64,000 nucleotides of DNA. Origin: Erythrobacteraceae bacterium CCH12-C2. GTDB lineage: Bacteria; Pseudomonadota; Alphaproteobacteria; Sphingomonadales; Sphingomonadaceae. The position numbers and the translations under genes were made by a program. Below, in pieces: positions 52,075 to 60,295 of the stretch. The notes under the pieces were generated by a model. It was not told where the DNA came from, made no database searches, and was given only the letters and a program-made list of their open reading frames with translations. Numbering within the stretch: the first letter of the stretch is position 1; the number at the start of each line of letters is the position of its first letter. The stretch spans positions 1-64,000 of the forward strand of contig LSKF01000094.1 in assembly GCA_001556995.1 (NCBI GenBank), in the 5' to 3' direction.

Positions 52075-53079
52075 ATGCGGGGCGGTGCAGATGGTGCCAA
52101 TAGTAGCCCGGGAATGATCAACAATCTGCAGGCTCTGCGCGCACTCGCCGCCATCGGAGTGGTTGTTTTTCATGTCGGTCTGCTGCCAGCTACATCTCTG
52201 CCCTTCACCATCGGTGCTGCGGGGGTCGATCTGTTCTTTGTCCTGAGCGGCTTCATCATCGCCTACAGCTCGTCACGCGACGCCCGGCAGTTCCTTCCGC
52301 GCCGCCTGATCCGCGTCCTTCCGGCGTATTGGATTGCCACCGCGATTGCAGCGCTGTTCGTTCTGCAGGCCATGAGCCCGGCCGATACCTTCGACTGGCT
52401 GGTTCAGTCGCTCTTCTATCTGCCGGGGCCGGGGGGAAGGCCGGTCCTCATCTTCGTCGCCTGGACGCTGGTTTACGAGCTGGCCTTCTACCTGCTCTAT
52501 TGGCTGGCGCTGCGTGCCGGCACCCGGCGCGCTCCGGTGGTGGCGGTAGCCATGCTCCTCGTACTTGGTCTGGTTCCGGTGCCCGGCCTGTCTGGGCCCT
52601 GGCCTCTCTTGCTGGAATTCGTCCTTGGCGTTTGCATCTATCTGGCAATGGACAACCTGAGCCGTCCCATGGGCAAGGGCGCTGGGTTATGGCTTGCGGG
52701 GGCAGGGCTTTTGGCATTGCCGCTGCTGGCCCGGCTCACCGGCTATAACCCGGACGATTATCAAAGTCTCGAACGCGTGCTGGTCTGGGGCTTGCCCTCT
52801 ACATGCATTGTCCTTGGCGCAGTTGTGGCCGAGCGCGAAGGGCTTGCGATCAGAAGCCGGGCAATTCTCATGCTTGGCGCAGCCTCATGCGCCATCTACC
52901 TGCTGCATCCCGTAGCGGTCGGTCAATTGCTTCAGCTGCCGCCCCAATCACCGCCAATAAGCTGGCTGGCGTGCGTAGGCGCGACCGCCGCGATCGTGGG
53001 CGCATCGGTTCTCTTCCATCGCTTCGTCGAAGTGCGGATGTTGAGATGGATGCGACAGATGATCAGCCGCGCCGATTGA
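52075..53079 (+). CDS. Acyltransferase 3 family membrane protein
   Basis: 334 residues, about ten membrane spans. OafA/NodX family: INNLQALRALAAIGVVVFHV with the conserved His, FVLSGFIIAYSSSRDARQFL and PRRLIRVLPAYWIAT. It acylates surface carbohydrates or lipids. ATG 52075 is given; ATG 52114 (MINNLQALR) is an alternative. Six bp after the previous gene, so padR, the membrane protein and this gene form one operon. Confidence 0.85.
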   Translation: MRGGADGANSSPGMINNLQALRALAAIGVVVFHVGLLPATSLPFTIGAAGVDLFFVLSGFIIAYSSSRDARQFLPRRLIRVLPAYWIATAIAALFVLQAMSPADTFDWLVQSLFYLPGPGGRPVLIFVAWTLVYELAFYLLYWLALRAGTRRAPVVAVAMLLVLGLVPVPGLSGPWPLLLEFVLGVCIYLAMDNLSRPMGKGAGLWLAGAGLLALPLLARLTGYNPDDYQSLERVLVWGLPSTCIVLGAVVAEREGLAIRSRAILMLGAASCAIYLLHPVAVGQLLQLPPQSPPISWLACVGATAAIVGASVLFHRFVEVRMLRWMRQMISRAD

Positions 53080-53200
53080 TGACCAGCGACGGCATATCCC
53101 AGCGGCCGGCGTGGTTTCCCCGCCCTGCTTGTTGACGAGCGCTTTTCGAGCATCGGTGAGTCTCGATGTCTTCAAGGCAAATTTCCGCTTGCATCATAAA

Positions 53201-53216
53201 ATCGACATATGTAGAT
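53201..53216. promoter_or_regulatory. PadR-type operator, copy 2
   Basis: ATCGACATATGTAGAT is palindromic except at one base pair and matches the padR upstream site in core and length. It lies 13 bp before the ATG at 53230. Confidence 0.6.
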
Positions 53217-53229
53217 TAAGGATATGCAG

Positions 53230-53766
53230 ATGCCCACGAACGCCTCCCGTCAGATCCGAACAGCCTTGCTTGCGCTGCGCGAACAGGCATCGAATTGGCT
53301 CCATCGCTATGAGTTGAGGGAGCAGACGAGGATCGGCTCAGCAACCTCAGCCAAACTGGCCAAGCTCAAGATATCGGCCCTTGCGATCACCGGCCTTCTG
53401 CTTCTCGGCGGGTGTTCGGGGATCAGGCCGGAAGCCAAAGAAGCATGGTTTTTAAGGGCGCAGCCGCGTCCTGTGGAGCAGTATTGCGAGTCAGCAAGCA
53501 CCGCCAGCTTGAGTGCATCCGATTGCAATGTGCTGCAGAGCTTCGCTGGGGCGCAGGCACAGACACTAGAGAGCGGGAAAGTCTTCTGCCTCTCTGTCTC
53601 CGATCTCCGGCGGAACAGGCAGATCTGGAGCGAGCTGTCGGGCAGGGGCAAGAAGGCACTCAAAGAGCATTCGTGGCTTTCGTTCGGTCGCCGCTCCAGC
53701 GGCGGAAGTAGCGCTTTCGGTAGGACTGAAGCCTGGAGCCCGGGCGACTGCAGTTTCGGCCGATAG
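53230..53766 (+). CDS. Hypothetical protein with PadR-like start, possibly a decayed or chimeric gene
   Basis: 178 residues. Residues 1-45 (RQIRTALLALREQASNWLHR, then YELREQTRIGSATSAKLAKL) resemble the PadR winged helix at 51110. The remainder differs: a hydrophobic stretch ending LLLLGGCSG resembles a lipobox but lies too far inside, and the Ser/Arg-rich tail is not recognisable. ATG 53230 with AAGG eight bases upstream is chosen over ATG 53224. It may be the remnant of a second padR fused to unrelated sequence. Low certainty that it is functional. Confidence 0.4.
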   Translation: MPTNASRQIRTALLALREQASNWLHRYELREQTRIGSATSAKLAKLKISALAITGLLLLGGCSGIRPEAKEAWFLRAQPRPVEQYCESASTASLSASDCNVLQSFAGAQAQTLESGKVFCLSVSDLRRNRQIWSELSGRGKKALKEHSWLSFGRRSSGGSSAFGRTEAWSPGDCSFGR

Positions 53767-54155
53767 TAAATCATAAGAAGGATCAGAGAATGGATCCGAA
53801 ATCTTCATGACGAGGGTGGGACATTCCCGAACTACGGCTTCATGCGACCCGACGTGCCGTTGAACTCCAATTTTATCGGCATGGACTGACAGGGCCGTGC
53901 GGCCGACGACCTTATCAATGGGGAACGTTTCACTCATACCCCCTGTCAAGCGGGTCACGCCGGGCAAACTTAAGTTCCGATCGCTGGGTTCGATCGCGGT
54001 CAGAGTTGACCGACCGCTGTCAACGTGAACCGGTGCCTTACTTTTGGTCGAGTCGGATGGATTTCGAAACGAGTGCATCGCGGCCAAATCTTCTTCGAAC
54101 ATTCCGATGTGCGATTGACAGTGGACCGCAAGCAGAGCGGGGCTACAATTGAGCG
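53767..54155. other. Region without a convincing gene
   Basis: 389 bp. Reading frames here lack domain signatures, ribosome sites and typical codon use. A 198-codon minus-strand frame (53566-54162) crosses it but resembles no family. No repeat or RNA structure stands out. It may be degraded coding DNA. Confidence 0.6.
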
Positions 54156-54566
54156 ATGGCATGGAAGAAATTTCTCAAGCTCAAGATCCAGATCATGTGT
54201 GGCGACGAGATCGCCATGGGCCCGGGCAAGGCCGACCTTCTTGCTGCGATCGCGCAGCACCGCTCGATCTCGGCCGCTGGGCGGGCGATGGGGATGAGCT
54301 ATCGTCGCACTTGGCTTCTGGTCGATGCGATGAACAGATGCTGGCAGGAGCCGTTGGTAGCAACCACACCGGGCAACCAAAAGGCAGGCGCTCACCTGAC
54401 GGCGCTGGGGGAACAGGTTCTGACCGGTTACCGCCAACTCCAGCGCGACGCCGAGGAGGTCAGCAGCGCCGGGCTTGCCGATATCGCCGGACATCTGCGC
54501 GATGCGCCGCGTCTCCCGAAGCGCAGCGACGAGCGCGCGGCGGACGATCCTATCTTCGAAGCCTGA
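54156..54566 (+). CDS. Single-domain ModE-type winged helix regulator
   Basis: 136 residues. ModE N-terminal HTH: GPGKADLLAAIAQHRSISAA, GRAMGMSYRRTWLLVDAMN and GGxxGGGAxLT-like GNQKAGAHLTALGEQVLTGY. The molybdate-binding TOBE domains of full ModE (about 260 residues) are absent, as in many alphaproteobacterial relatives. It overlaps the convergent receptor gene by 17 bp. It may regulate molybdenum-related genes such as those at 47-51 kb. Confidence 0.8.
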   Translation: MAWKKFLKLKIQIMCGDEIAMGPGKADLLAAIAQHRSISAAGRAMGMSYRRTWLLVDAMNRCWQEPLVATTPGNQKAGAHLTALGEQVLTGYRQLQRDAEEVSSAGLADIAGHLRDAPRLPKRSDERAADDPIFEA

Positions 54567-56910
54567 AGGTCACCCCCACCGTTCGCGGATCGCTGGGCGT
54601 GCCGAGGATCAGTCCGGAATTGCCCGCCTGGATTGTCAGGTTCTGGATGTAATCCGCATCCAGCAGGTTGCGCGCGAAGATCGCGATCTCCCATCCCTTG
54701 CCTTGCGGGTTCTCCCGCCGATAGCCGATGCTGGCATTGGTGAGGTTGTAACCGTCGATGAAGGTGAAGCGCGAGAGGCTCGGATCGCCGAAATAGCCGC
54801 TGCGCCAATTGCTATCGGCATGGAAGAACAGCGCGCCAGCCGCCACCGGCACTGCATAATCGGCGCTCAGCGTCTGGGACCAACGCGGAAGGCCCGCGAG
54901 GCGCTGGCCGGTAAGGTCACAGGCCGCAGTCGCTGCGGTCTGGCGTTCAAGCGGACAGGGGCCCGCCGGGTAGTCGGTGTAAGCGCCATCGCTATAGGCC
55001 AGCGCGCCGATCAGCGTGAAGTTGCCAAGGCGAAAGCTTGAGTCGACCTCGATCCCCTGAACGCGCACCTCGGGGATGTTCGAAAGATAACCGCGCAGCG
55101 ACACGGTCTGGCTCGAATCCACCACGGTCGCCTGAAAATCTCTGACCGTGGTGTAATAGGCGGCAAGGTTGAGCGTGAAGGCTCCGTCCCACATGGTCGA
55201 CTTGAGCCCGGCCTCCCAGGTCGTGTTGCGTTCCGGGTCGATCACGGCGGTGGCCAACGCGGGCTGGTTGCTCGCATCAAGCGGCAGACCCGACATGTTG
55301 ATCCCGCCCGATTTGAACCCCCGCGCAAAGCTGGCGTAAAGCAGGACGTCGTCGACGGGCTCCCACGCGATATTGGCGCGGCCCGAAAGGTTGCCCTCGC
55401 GGTTGCGCGCGGAATAGGTCTGGGGGCGCAGCACACCCAATCTGGCATTGATCAGCGCGGTGTTCGACGTGGCCGGCCCACCCGACACCTGCGTGCTGTA
55501 GTCGCCTTCCTTGGCCTCGTAAGTGTAGCGCAAGCCCCCCGTCACGGTCAGGCGTGGCAGGATCCGCCAGTTCGCCTCGCCAAAGGCAGCGTAGCTGTTG
55601 ACCGCAAAGCGTGTGTCCCCGGTCTGGCCGTAACCGTCGAGCAGGTTGGCGGGCACCGGAGTGGCATTCGCGCCCGTTGTCGCACCGATAAGCCACGGCG
55701 CGCCATAGGGGCCGAAGACAGAATTGGGCGATCCGGTCAGCACCTGCCGGAAGAAATAAAGGCCTGCGACATAGCTGAAAGCGGCCTCCCCGTCGGAGGC
55801 GATCCGCACTTCCTGACTGAGCTGGTCCTGCCGCGAGGGGATGCGCTGGATCAGTTGGATCGGGAGGCCCGTGTAGTCGCGGTCGTTCGCCGCATCCCAG
55901 TTCCAGAAGCGCCACGCGCTGATCGACGTCACGGTCGCCGTGCCGATGTCCCAGTCTGCCGTTCCCGCAACGCCGCCTTCGCTGGTCTTTACCGCCAGCG
56001 ACGCATCAATGTCGGTCAGGCGGTCGTAGGGATCGGTGCTCGGCGGCGCATAGCCCGCTGTTTCCGCCAGCGCCGGATATTGCCGCGCCACCGGACGCAA
56101 GCTGGTGCCGACGCGGAGGAACACCTGCGTGCAGCACTCGCTGTCGAAATTGGCGAAGTCGGCGATCAGCCGGAACCGGAAATCGGTCGAGGGCTGCCAC
56201 AGCACCTGCCCGCGCACCGCCTGCGTGCCGAGCGTGTTCTGGTCGCGGCCAGTGGTGACGTTGCGCAGCACCCCGTCGCGCCGGGTAAACGTGCCGGACA
56301 GGCGATAGGCGAGCGTGTCGCCCATCAGCGGCCCGGTGGCCGAGAACCGCCCTTGCGCGAAGCGGCGTTCGCCCCCGCTGAGTTCGGCATTGAAGCTGCG
56401 CGTGAAGCGGGGCGCAGCGGAGACGATGTTGATCGCTCCTGCGGTGGTGTTCTTGCCGAACAATGTCCCCTGTGGCCCGCGCAGCACCTCGATCCGCTCG
56501 ATGTCGGAAAAGTCGAAGGCGGCCGTTGCGGGCCGCGCGTGATAGACCCCGTCCACATAATAGCCGACGCCCGGTTCGAGCCCATCATTGGCCTGGCTGA
56601 CCGCGACGACGCTCGATCCTAATCCCCGGATCGTAAAGGCGGTGTTGCGCGGATTGGCCGAGGAATAGTTGAGCGCGGGCACCAGCGTGGTCAGGTCGCG
56701 GGTGTTGAGCGTGTAGGATTGCTCCAGCCAGCGGGCGTCGACCACCGAAAGCGCAGCAGGCACGTCCTGTGCATCCTCCGGACGCTGGCGCGCGGTGACG
56801 ATGATGGGATCGCTTGTGCCCTCGGTCACAGGTGCTTCCTCCGCCATCGCGGGTACGGCAAGCGAAAGGGTAGCGCAGGCCTGCAGGCTGGCGACGAAAG
56901 TTGTATACAA
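54550..56910 (-). CDS. TonB-dependent receptor (paralog A)
   Basis: 786 residues. The start is TTG 56910, five bases after GGGAGG; earlier codons lack a site. Signal peptide (ACATLSLAVPAMA), plug segments PIIVTARQRPEDAQDVPAAL, IRGLGSSVVAVSQANDGLEP and LRGPQGTLFGKNTTAGAINI. C-terminal PRTVGVTFRLRR. Close to the receptor at 60296 along most of its length (for example DSECCTQVFLRVGTSLRPVA), so they are paralogs. A 9+9 bp inverted repeat lies upstream. Ligand unknown. Confidence 0.9.
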   Translation of the reverse strand: MYTTFVASLQACATLSLAVPAMAEEAPVTEGTSDPIIVTARQRPEDAQDVPAALSVVDARWLEQSYTLNTRDLTTLVPALNYSSANPRNTAFTIRGLGSSVVAVSQANDGLEPGVGYYVDGVYHARPATAAFDFSDIERIEVLRGPQGTLFGKNTTAGAINIVSAAPRFTRSFNAELSGGERRFAQGRFSATGPLMGDTLAYRLSGTFTRRDGVLRNVTTGRDQNTLGTQAVRGQVLWQPSTDFRFRLIADFANFDSECCTQVFLRVGTSLRPVARQYPALAETAGYAPPSTDPYDRLTDIDASLAVKTSEGGVAGTADWDIGTATVTSISAWRFWNWDAANDRDYTGLPIQLIQRIPSRQDQLSQEVRIASDGEAAFSYVAGLYFFRQVLTGSPNSVFGPYGAPWLIGATTGANATPVPANLLDGYGQTGDTRFAVNSYAAFGEANWRILPRLTVTGGLRYTYEAKEGDYSTQVSGGPATSNTALINARLGVLRPQTYSARNREGNLSGRANIAWEPVDDVLLYASFARGFKSGGINMSGLPLDASNQPALATAVIDPERNTTWEAGLKSTMWDGAFTLNLAAYYTTVRDFQATVVDSSQTVSLRGYLSNIPEVRVQGIEVDSSFRLGNFTLIGALAYSDGAYTDYPAGPCPLERQTAATAACDLTGQRLAGLPRWSQTLSADYAVPVAAGALFFHADSNWRSGYFGDPSLSRFTFIDGYNLTNASIGYRRENPQGKGWEIAIFARNLLDADYIQNLTIQAGNSGLILGTPSDPRTVGVTFRLRR

Positions 56911-56934
56911 GAATGCCTCCCTGACGACCAATCG

Positions 56935-56960
56935 AATCTATATCTCATGGTATATAGATT
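56935..56960. promoter_or_regulatory. Inverted repeat upstream of TonB receptor A
   Basis: AATCTATAT (56935-56943) and ATATAGATT (56952-56960) form perfect 9-bp arms around 8 bp, 25-50 bp before the receptor start. The ATCTAxAT half-site recalls the PadR palindrome but has an 8-bp longer spacing. Confidence 0.5.
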
Positions 56961-57309
56961 GAGGCACCGGGCAAGTGCGCTTTGCAACATGCCGTGCGCA
57001 AGTCGTAGATGTTTGCTTGCGGCTGACCACTGCGCTTCAATGCGTCCAAAGCGAATGATCGATAAGTCCCAAGTGCTGCCCGTAGATGTCGACCCAGAGC
57101 AGGTCGTTCGCAGTGCGGAGGCCGAACGTTTGCTTCAGCCGACAGCCGCCTCGCGGCTTTTGGGATTGCGTATCGATTTTGTTCGTAACCGAACTGGTTG
57201 GCTTTGACACATTCGGGGGCTTGCTTGATCTCGCCGGATTGACCCGTTAAACGACGGGCCAGCGGGGCAAAGCAACCTCCCGCTCAGGCTGAGAAAGGCC
57301 CAAGCGTTG
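56961..57309. other. Spacer between receptor A and chrA
   Basis: About 350 bp with no convincing gene. A 51-codon frame (57055-57207) has no ribosome site or similarity. GTTCGTAACCGAAC at 57181-57194 is a small inverted repeat of unknown meaning. Confidence 0.5.
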
Positions 57310-57351
57310 CCTCGTAGCCTTGCCGTTTTCGGCAAGGTGCATCGTGCGAGG
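57310..57351 (+). promoter_or_regulatory. chrA leader structure that can hide the ribosome site
   Basis: An inner perfect hairpin CCTTGCCG-TTTT-CGGCAAGG (57318-57337) is enclosed by CCTCG (57310-57314) pairing with CGAGG (57347-57351), which is the chrA Shine-Dalgarno sequence (GCGAGG, six bases before the TTG). When folded the site is blocked. No known riboswitch class fits. Confidence 0.45.
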
Positions 57352-57356
57352 TTATC

Positions 57357-58676
57357 TTGGCGTCCTTGGCTCTTACCCCTTCGGTCACCTTCACCAATCT
57401 GCTCCGGGTTTTTGCCCGAATTGGTCTGCTCAGCTTTGGCGGGCCTGCCGGGCAGATTGCGCTAATGCACCGCGAACTGGTGGAAGAACGCCAGTGGATT
57501 GCGGAGGAAGATTTTCTCCACGCGCTCAATTTCTGTCACTTGCTGCCCGGCCCCGAAGCGCAGCAGCTTGCCACGTGGATCGGCTGGCGGCTGCATGGCT
57601 GGCGCGGCGGGCTCGCGGCGGGGCTGCTGTTTGTGATCCCGGGCGCAGTGATCATTCTGACGCTGTCGGTGCTTTATGCCATCGCGGCCAATCTTGCATG
57701 GGTCGAGGCGTTGTTCCTGGGCGTGAAAGCGGCGGTGCTGGCGATTGTCGTGCAGGCGCTGCTGCGGATTGCAGGGCGCGCGCTCGATACACGAGTGAAA
57801 CGCGTGCTGGCGGGGGCGGCGTTTGTTGGGCTGTTCCTGTTCGATCTGCCGTTCCCGCTGATCGTGCTGGGGGCAGGCGTGATCGGCATGGTGGTTGCGG
57901 CGAAGCGGCCTGACCTGCTGGCGCTCAAGCTGGGCAAGGCTAGCGAAGTGCTGCCCGATCGCCCATGGCGCACCACGGTTTTGTCGATTGCCCTGTGGGG
58001 TACGGTCTGGGCTGCACCGATGCTGCTGATCGCAGTGACGCTGGGGCAGGATCACGTGCTGTGGGAGATCGGCGCGTTCTTCTCGCAACTGGCGATCGTG
58101 ACCTTTGGCGGGGCCTATGCGGTTCTCGCCTATATGGCGCAGGAGGCTGTGCAGGGTTTCGGCTGGCTGCAACCCGGCGAGATGGCCGATGGGCTCGGCC
58201 TTGCCGAGACAACGCCCGGTCCGCTGATCCTGGTGACGCAATTCGTCGGCTACCTCGCTGCCTTTCGTGCGCCGGAACCGTTCTCGCCTCTGGTTGCCGG
58301 ATTGCTGGGCGCAGGGCTGACGACATGGGTGACGTTCGCCCCGTGCTTCATGTGGATCTTTGCCTTTGCGCCGTGGATCGACCGGCTTAGCAATGCCGTG
58401 CGGATCAAGGGCGGGCTGGCGGCAGTGACGGCGGCGGTGGTGGGGGTGATCGCCAACCTCACCGCATGGTTCGCGCTGCACGTGCTGTTTGCTGAGGTGG
58501 GCCAGCGCCAATTCGGCCCGCTGCGGCTTTATTGGCCCGACTTGTCGAGCTTCGATTGGCGGGCTGGCATCTTGGCAGTGCTCGCCTGTGGGCTGGCGTT
58601 CGGACTGAAGTGGTCAGTGCTGCGCATTCTTGCCGTTTGTGCGGCGGGTGGCATGGCATTGAGTCTCTTACTTTAG
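57357..58676 (+). CDS. chrA: Chromate transporter ChrA (two-domain)
   Basis: 439 residues, the long CHR type with two homologous halves: FARIGLLSFGGPAGQIALMH in the first and SQLAIVTFGGAYAVLAYMAQ in the second, each with a GP or GG motif, about ten helices. Exports chromate, a toxic sulfate analogue, by proton coupling. TTG start with GAGG upstream. The stop overlaps the convergent amj stop by four bases. Confidence 0.9.
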   Translation: MASLALTPSVTFTNLLRVFARIGLLSFGGPAGQIALMHRELVEERQWIAEEDFLHALNFCHLLPGPEAQQLATWIGWRLHGWRGGLAAGLLFVIPGAVIILTLSVLYAIAANLAWVEALFLGVKAAVLAIVVQALLRIAGRALDTRVKRVLAGAAFVGLFLFDLPFPLIVLGAGVIGMVVAAKRPDLLALKLGKASEVLPDRPWRTTVLSIALWGTVWAAPMLLIAVTLGQDHVLWEIGAFFSQLAIVTFGGAYAVLAYMAQEAVQGFGWLQPGEMADGLGLAETTPGPLILVTQFVGYLAAFRAPEPFSPLVAGLLGAGLTTWVTFAPCFMWIFAFAPWIDRLSNAVRIKGGLAAVTAAVVGVIANLTAWFALHVLFAEVGQRQFGPLRLYWPDLSSFDWRAGILAVLACGLAFGLKWSVLRILAVCAAGGMALSLLL

Positions 58677-59476
58677 AGCCACCCGGCTGCCCAAGCTATC
58701 ACCACTGCAGCAGGCACCAGCAACACCTGCGCAAGCAGTGTGCCGACGAGGCGGCTCATTGATACCCAGATCATGGCCCTGCGGAAGGTCGCCTCGCTTA
58801 CGCTGCCATCAACCACGTCGTCGGTCAGCGCCGAGATCTGCGGGTCGATCAGCGCGAACAGCAGGATCGTGGCAAAGCCGTTGACGATGGCGGTCATCTG
58901 CGAGGCGGTGACGCGGAATTCGGGGACGAGGTATCCGGCATACAGCGAGGCCAGTACGCCCACCGCCAGCAAGCCTTGCGCGGCAGCATTGGCGGCGAGA
59001 ACGGACCAACTGACGCCGCGCGGTTTTCCGAGCGATCGCAGCGTCTCGGGTGATGGCAGTGCGACCGAATCCCGGATCGTGCTGAGGCCCGCCGGAGTCA
59101 CGCTGCGCAGCAACAACTTGGTGGTCGAGCGGTTGACTTGGAAGAAGGTGATCGCCGCTGCGAACAAGCGCTGGCCGGTCGGCACCAGCACGATGCCGAG
59201 TGCTACGGCGGCAGCGGCGGAAAGCAGCACCAGCCTCAGATCGAACAGCAGGGCGTCGCCCGCACCGCTTGCAAGCCCCGTCTCGATCCGCTTGGCGAGG
59301 AACGGGCCGAGAAATCCATTCGAGGTCCGCGACACCAGCAGCAAGACGTTGAACAGCGCGAAGCTCAGCGCAATCCGGCCTGTCCGCACCCCTGCAATGC
59401 GCGCGGCATAGGCCAGCGCGCCGATCAGGTTGATCACGCCGGTCAGCGCGCAAATGAGGATCAGTTCGGTGTCCAT
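58673..59476 (-). CDS. amj: Lipid II flippase Amj family protein
   Basis: 267 residues from ATG 59476, six to eight membrane helices. Matches the Amj (YdaH, DUF2837) pattern at the N-terminus: ALAYAARIAGVRTGRIALSF, then ALFNVLLLVSRTSNGFLGPF. In Bacillus subtilis Amj can replace MurJ in lipid II flipping. It follows tauE/safE by 16 bp and probably shares its operon. Confidence 0.75.
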   Translation of the reverse strand: MDTELILICALTGVINLIGALAYAARIAGVRTGRIALSFALFNVLLLVSRTSNGFLGPFLAKRIETGLASGAGDALLFDLRLVLLSAAAAVALGIVLVPTGQRLFAAAITFFQVNRSTTKLLLRSVTPAGLSTIRDSVALPSPETLRSLGKPRGVSWSVLAANAAAQGLLAVGVLASLYAGYLVPEFRVTASQMTAIVNGFATILLFALIDPQISALTDDVVDGSVSEATFRRAMIWVSMSRLVGTLLAQVLLVPAAVVIAWAAGWL

Positions 59477-59492
59477 ACGGGTTCCCAAGGCC

Positions 59493-60266
59493 CTAGATGA
59501 TCGGCCAGGCCTTGTAGATGCTGTAGCTGCTGGTCACGATCAGCACCACCGCCACCGCCAGCAGCAGCGTGCGTGGCTGGACCCGGCTGGCAAGGATCGC
59601 TCCGAACGGTGCGGCGATCACTCCGCCGATGATCAGGCCGACGGTGATCAGCGTGAAGGCGGCAAAGCCGAGCGTCGCAATAAAAGCGATCGAGATCGAC
59701 AGGGTCAGCAGGAATTCGGCGGAATTGACCGTCCCGATGATCTTCCTCGGATCGCCGCCCTGGATCAGCAGGTTGGAGGTGACGACCGGTCCCCAGCCGC
59801 CCCCGCCCGCTGCATCAAGGAACCCGCCCGCTGCCGCCAACGGCCTTGTATAGCGGGGATCCTCGAAACGCGGGGCGGTGAGGCGGATCGCGCGCCACAG
59901 GAGGTAAATGCCGATGCCGGTCAGATAGAGCATCACGAAAGGCCGCGCCGCCGAGGCGTCGATACTGGATAGCAGATAGGCACCCGTTACCCCGCCAAGC
60001 ACCCCGAAAGGCACCAGCCGCTTGAACAGCCCCCAGTCGACATTGCGGTGCCAGATATGGCTCGCCCCCGATGCGCCGGTGGTGAACAGCTCGACGAGGT
60101 GCACGCTGGCCGAGGCCGTGGCCGGCGGGACGCCGAGGGCGCTCACCAGCAGGGTCTGCGTGATGACCCCGAAGGCCATGCCCAGCGCCCCGTCGATCAT
60201 TTGCGCGGCCATGCCGATGGCAATGAACGGCGCGATGTCCATCAGGAGTGAGAGTAAGTCAGGCAT
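59493..60266 (-). CDS. TauE/SafE sulfite-exporter family permease
   Basis: 257 residues from ATG 60266 (AGAGGA upstream). Eight helices with GMAAQMIDGALGMAFGVI and, in the second half, GGFLDAAGGGGWGPVVTSNL, the duplicated TauE motif. The family exports sulfite, sulfoacetate or related organosulfur anions. 29 bp after the TonB receptor, 16 bp before amj. Confidence 0.88.
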   Translation of the reverse strand: MPDLLSLLMDIAPFIAIGMAAQMIDGALGMAFGVITQTLLVSALGVPPATASASVHLVELFTTGASGASHIWHRNVDWGLFKRLVPFGVLGGVTGAYLLSSIDASAARPFVMLYLTGIGIYLLWRAIRLTAPRFEDPRYTRPLAAAGGFLDAAGGGGWGPVVTSNLLIQGGDPRKIIGTVNSAEFLLTLSISIAFIATLGFAAFTLITVGLIIGGVIAAPFGAILASRVQPRTLLLAVAVVLIVTSSYSIYKAWPII

Positions 60267-60295
60267 GAGGCGGTCCTCTCTGCGCGGTCGCAGGT

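Noticed and set aside
53566..54162. 198-codon minus-strand ORF
   Set aside because: No domain, no signal peptide, weak codon bias; crosses the doubtful ORF at 53230.
57055..57207. 51-codon ORF upstream of chrA
   Set aside because: No ribosome site, no recognised family.
57281..57360. TPP riboswitch (CTGAGA motif upstream of chrA)
   Set aside because: The essential downstream ACCTGAT...GGATAATGCC element is missing; only a short chance match.
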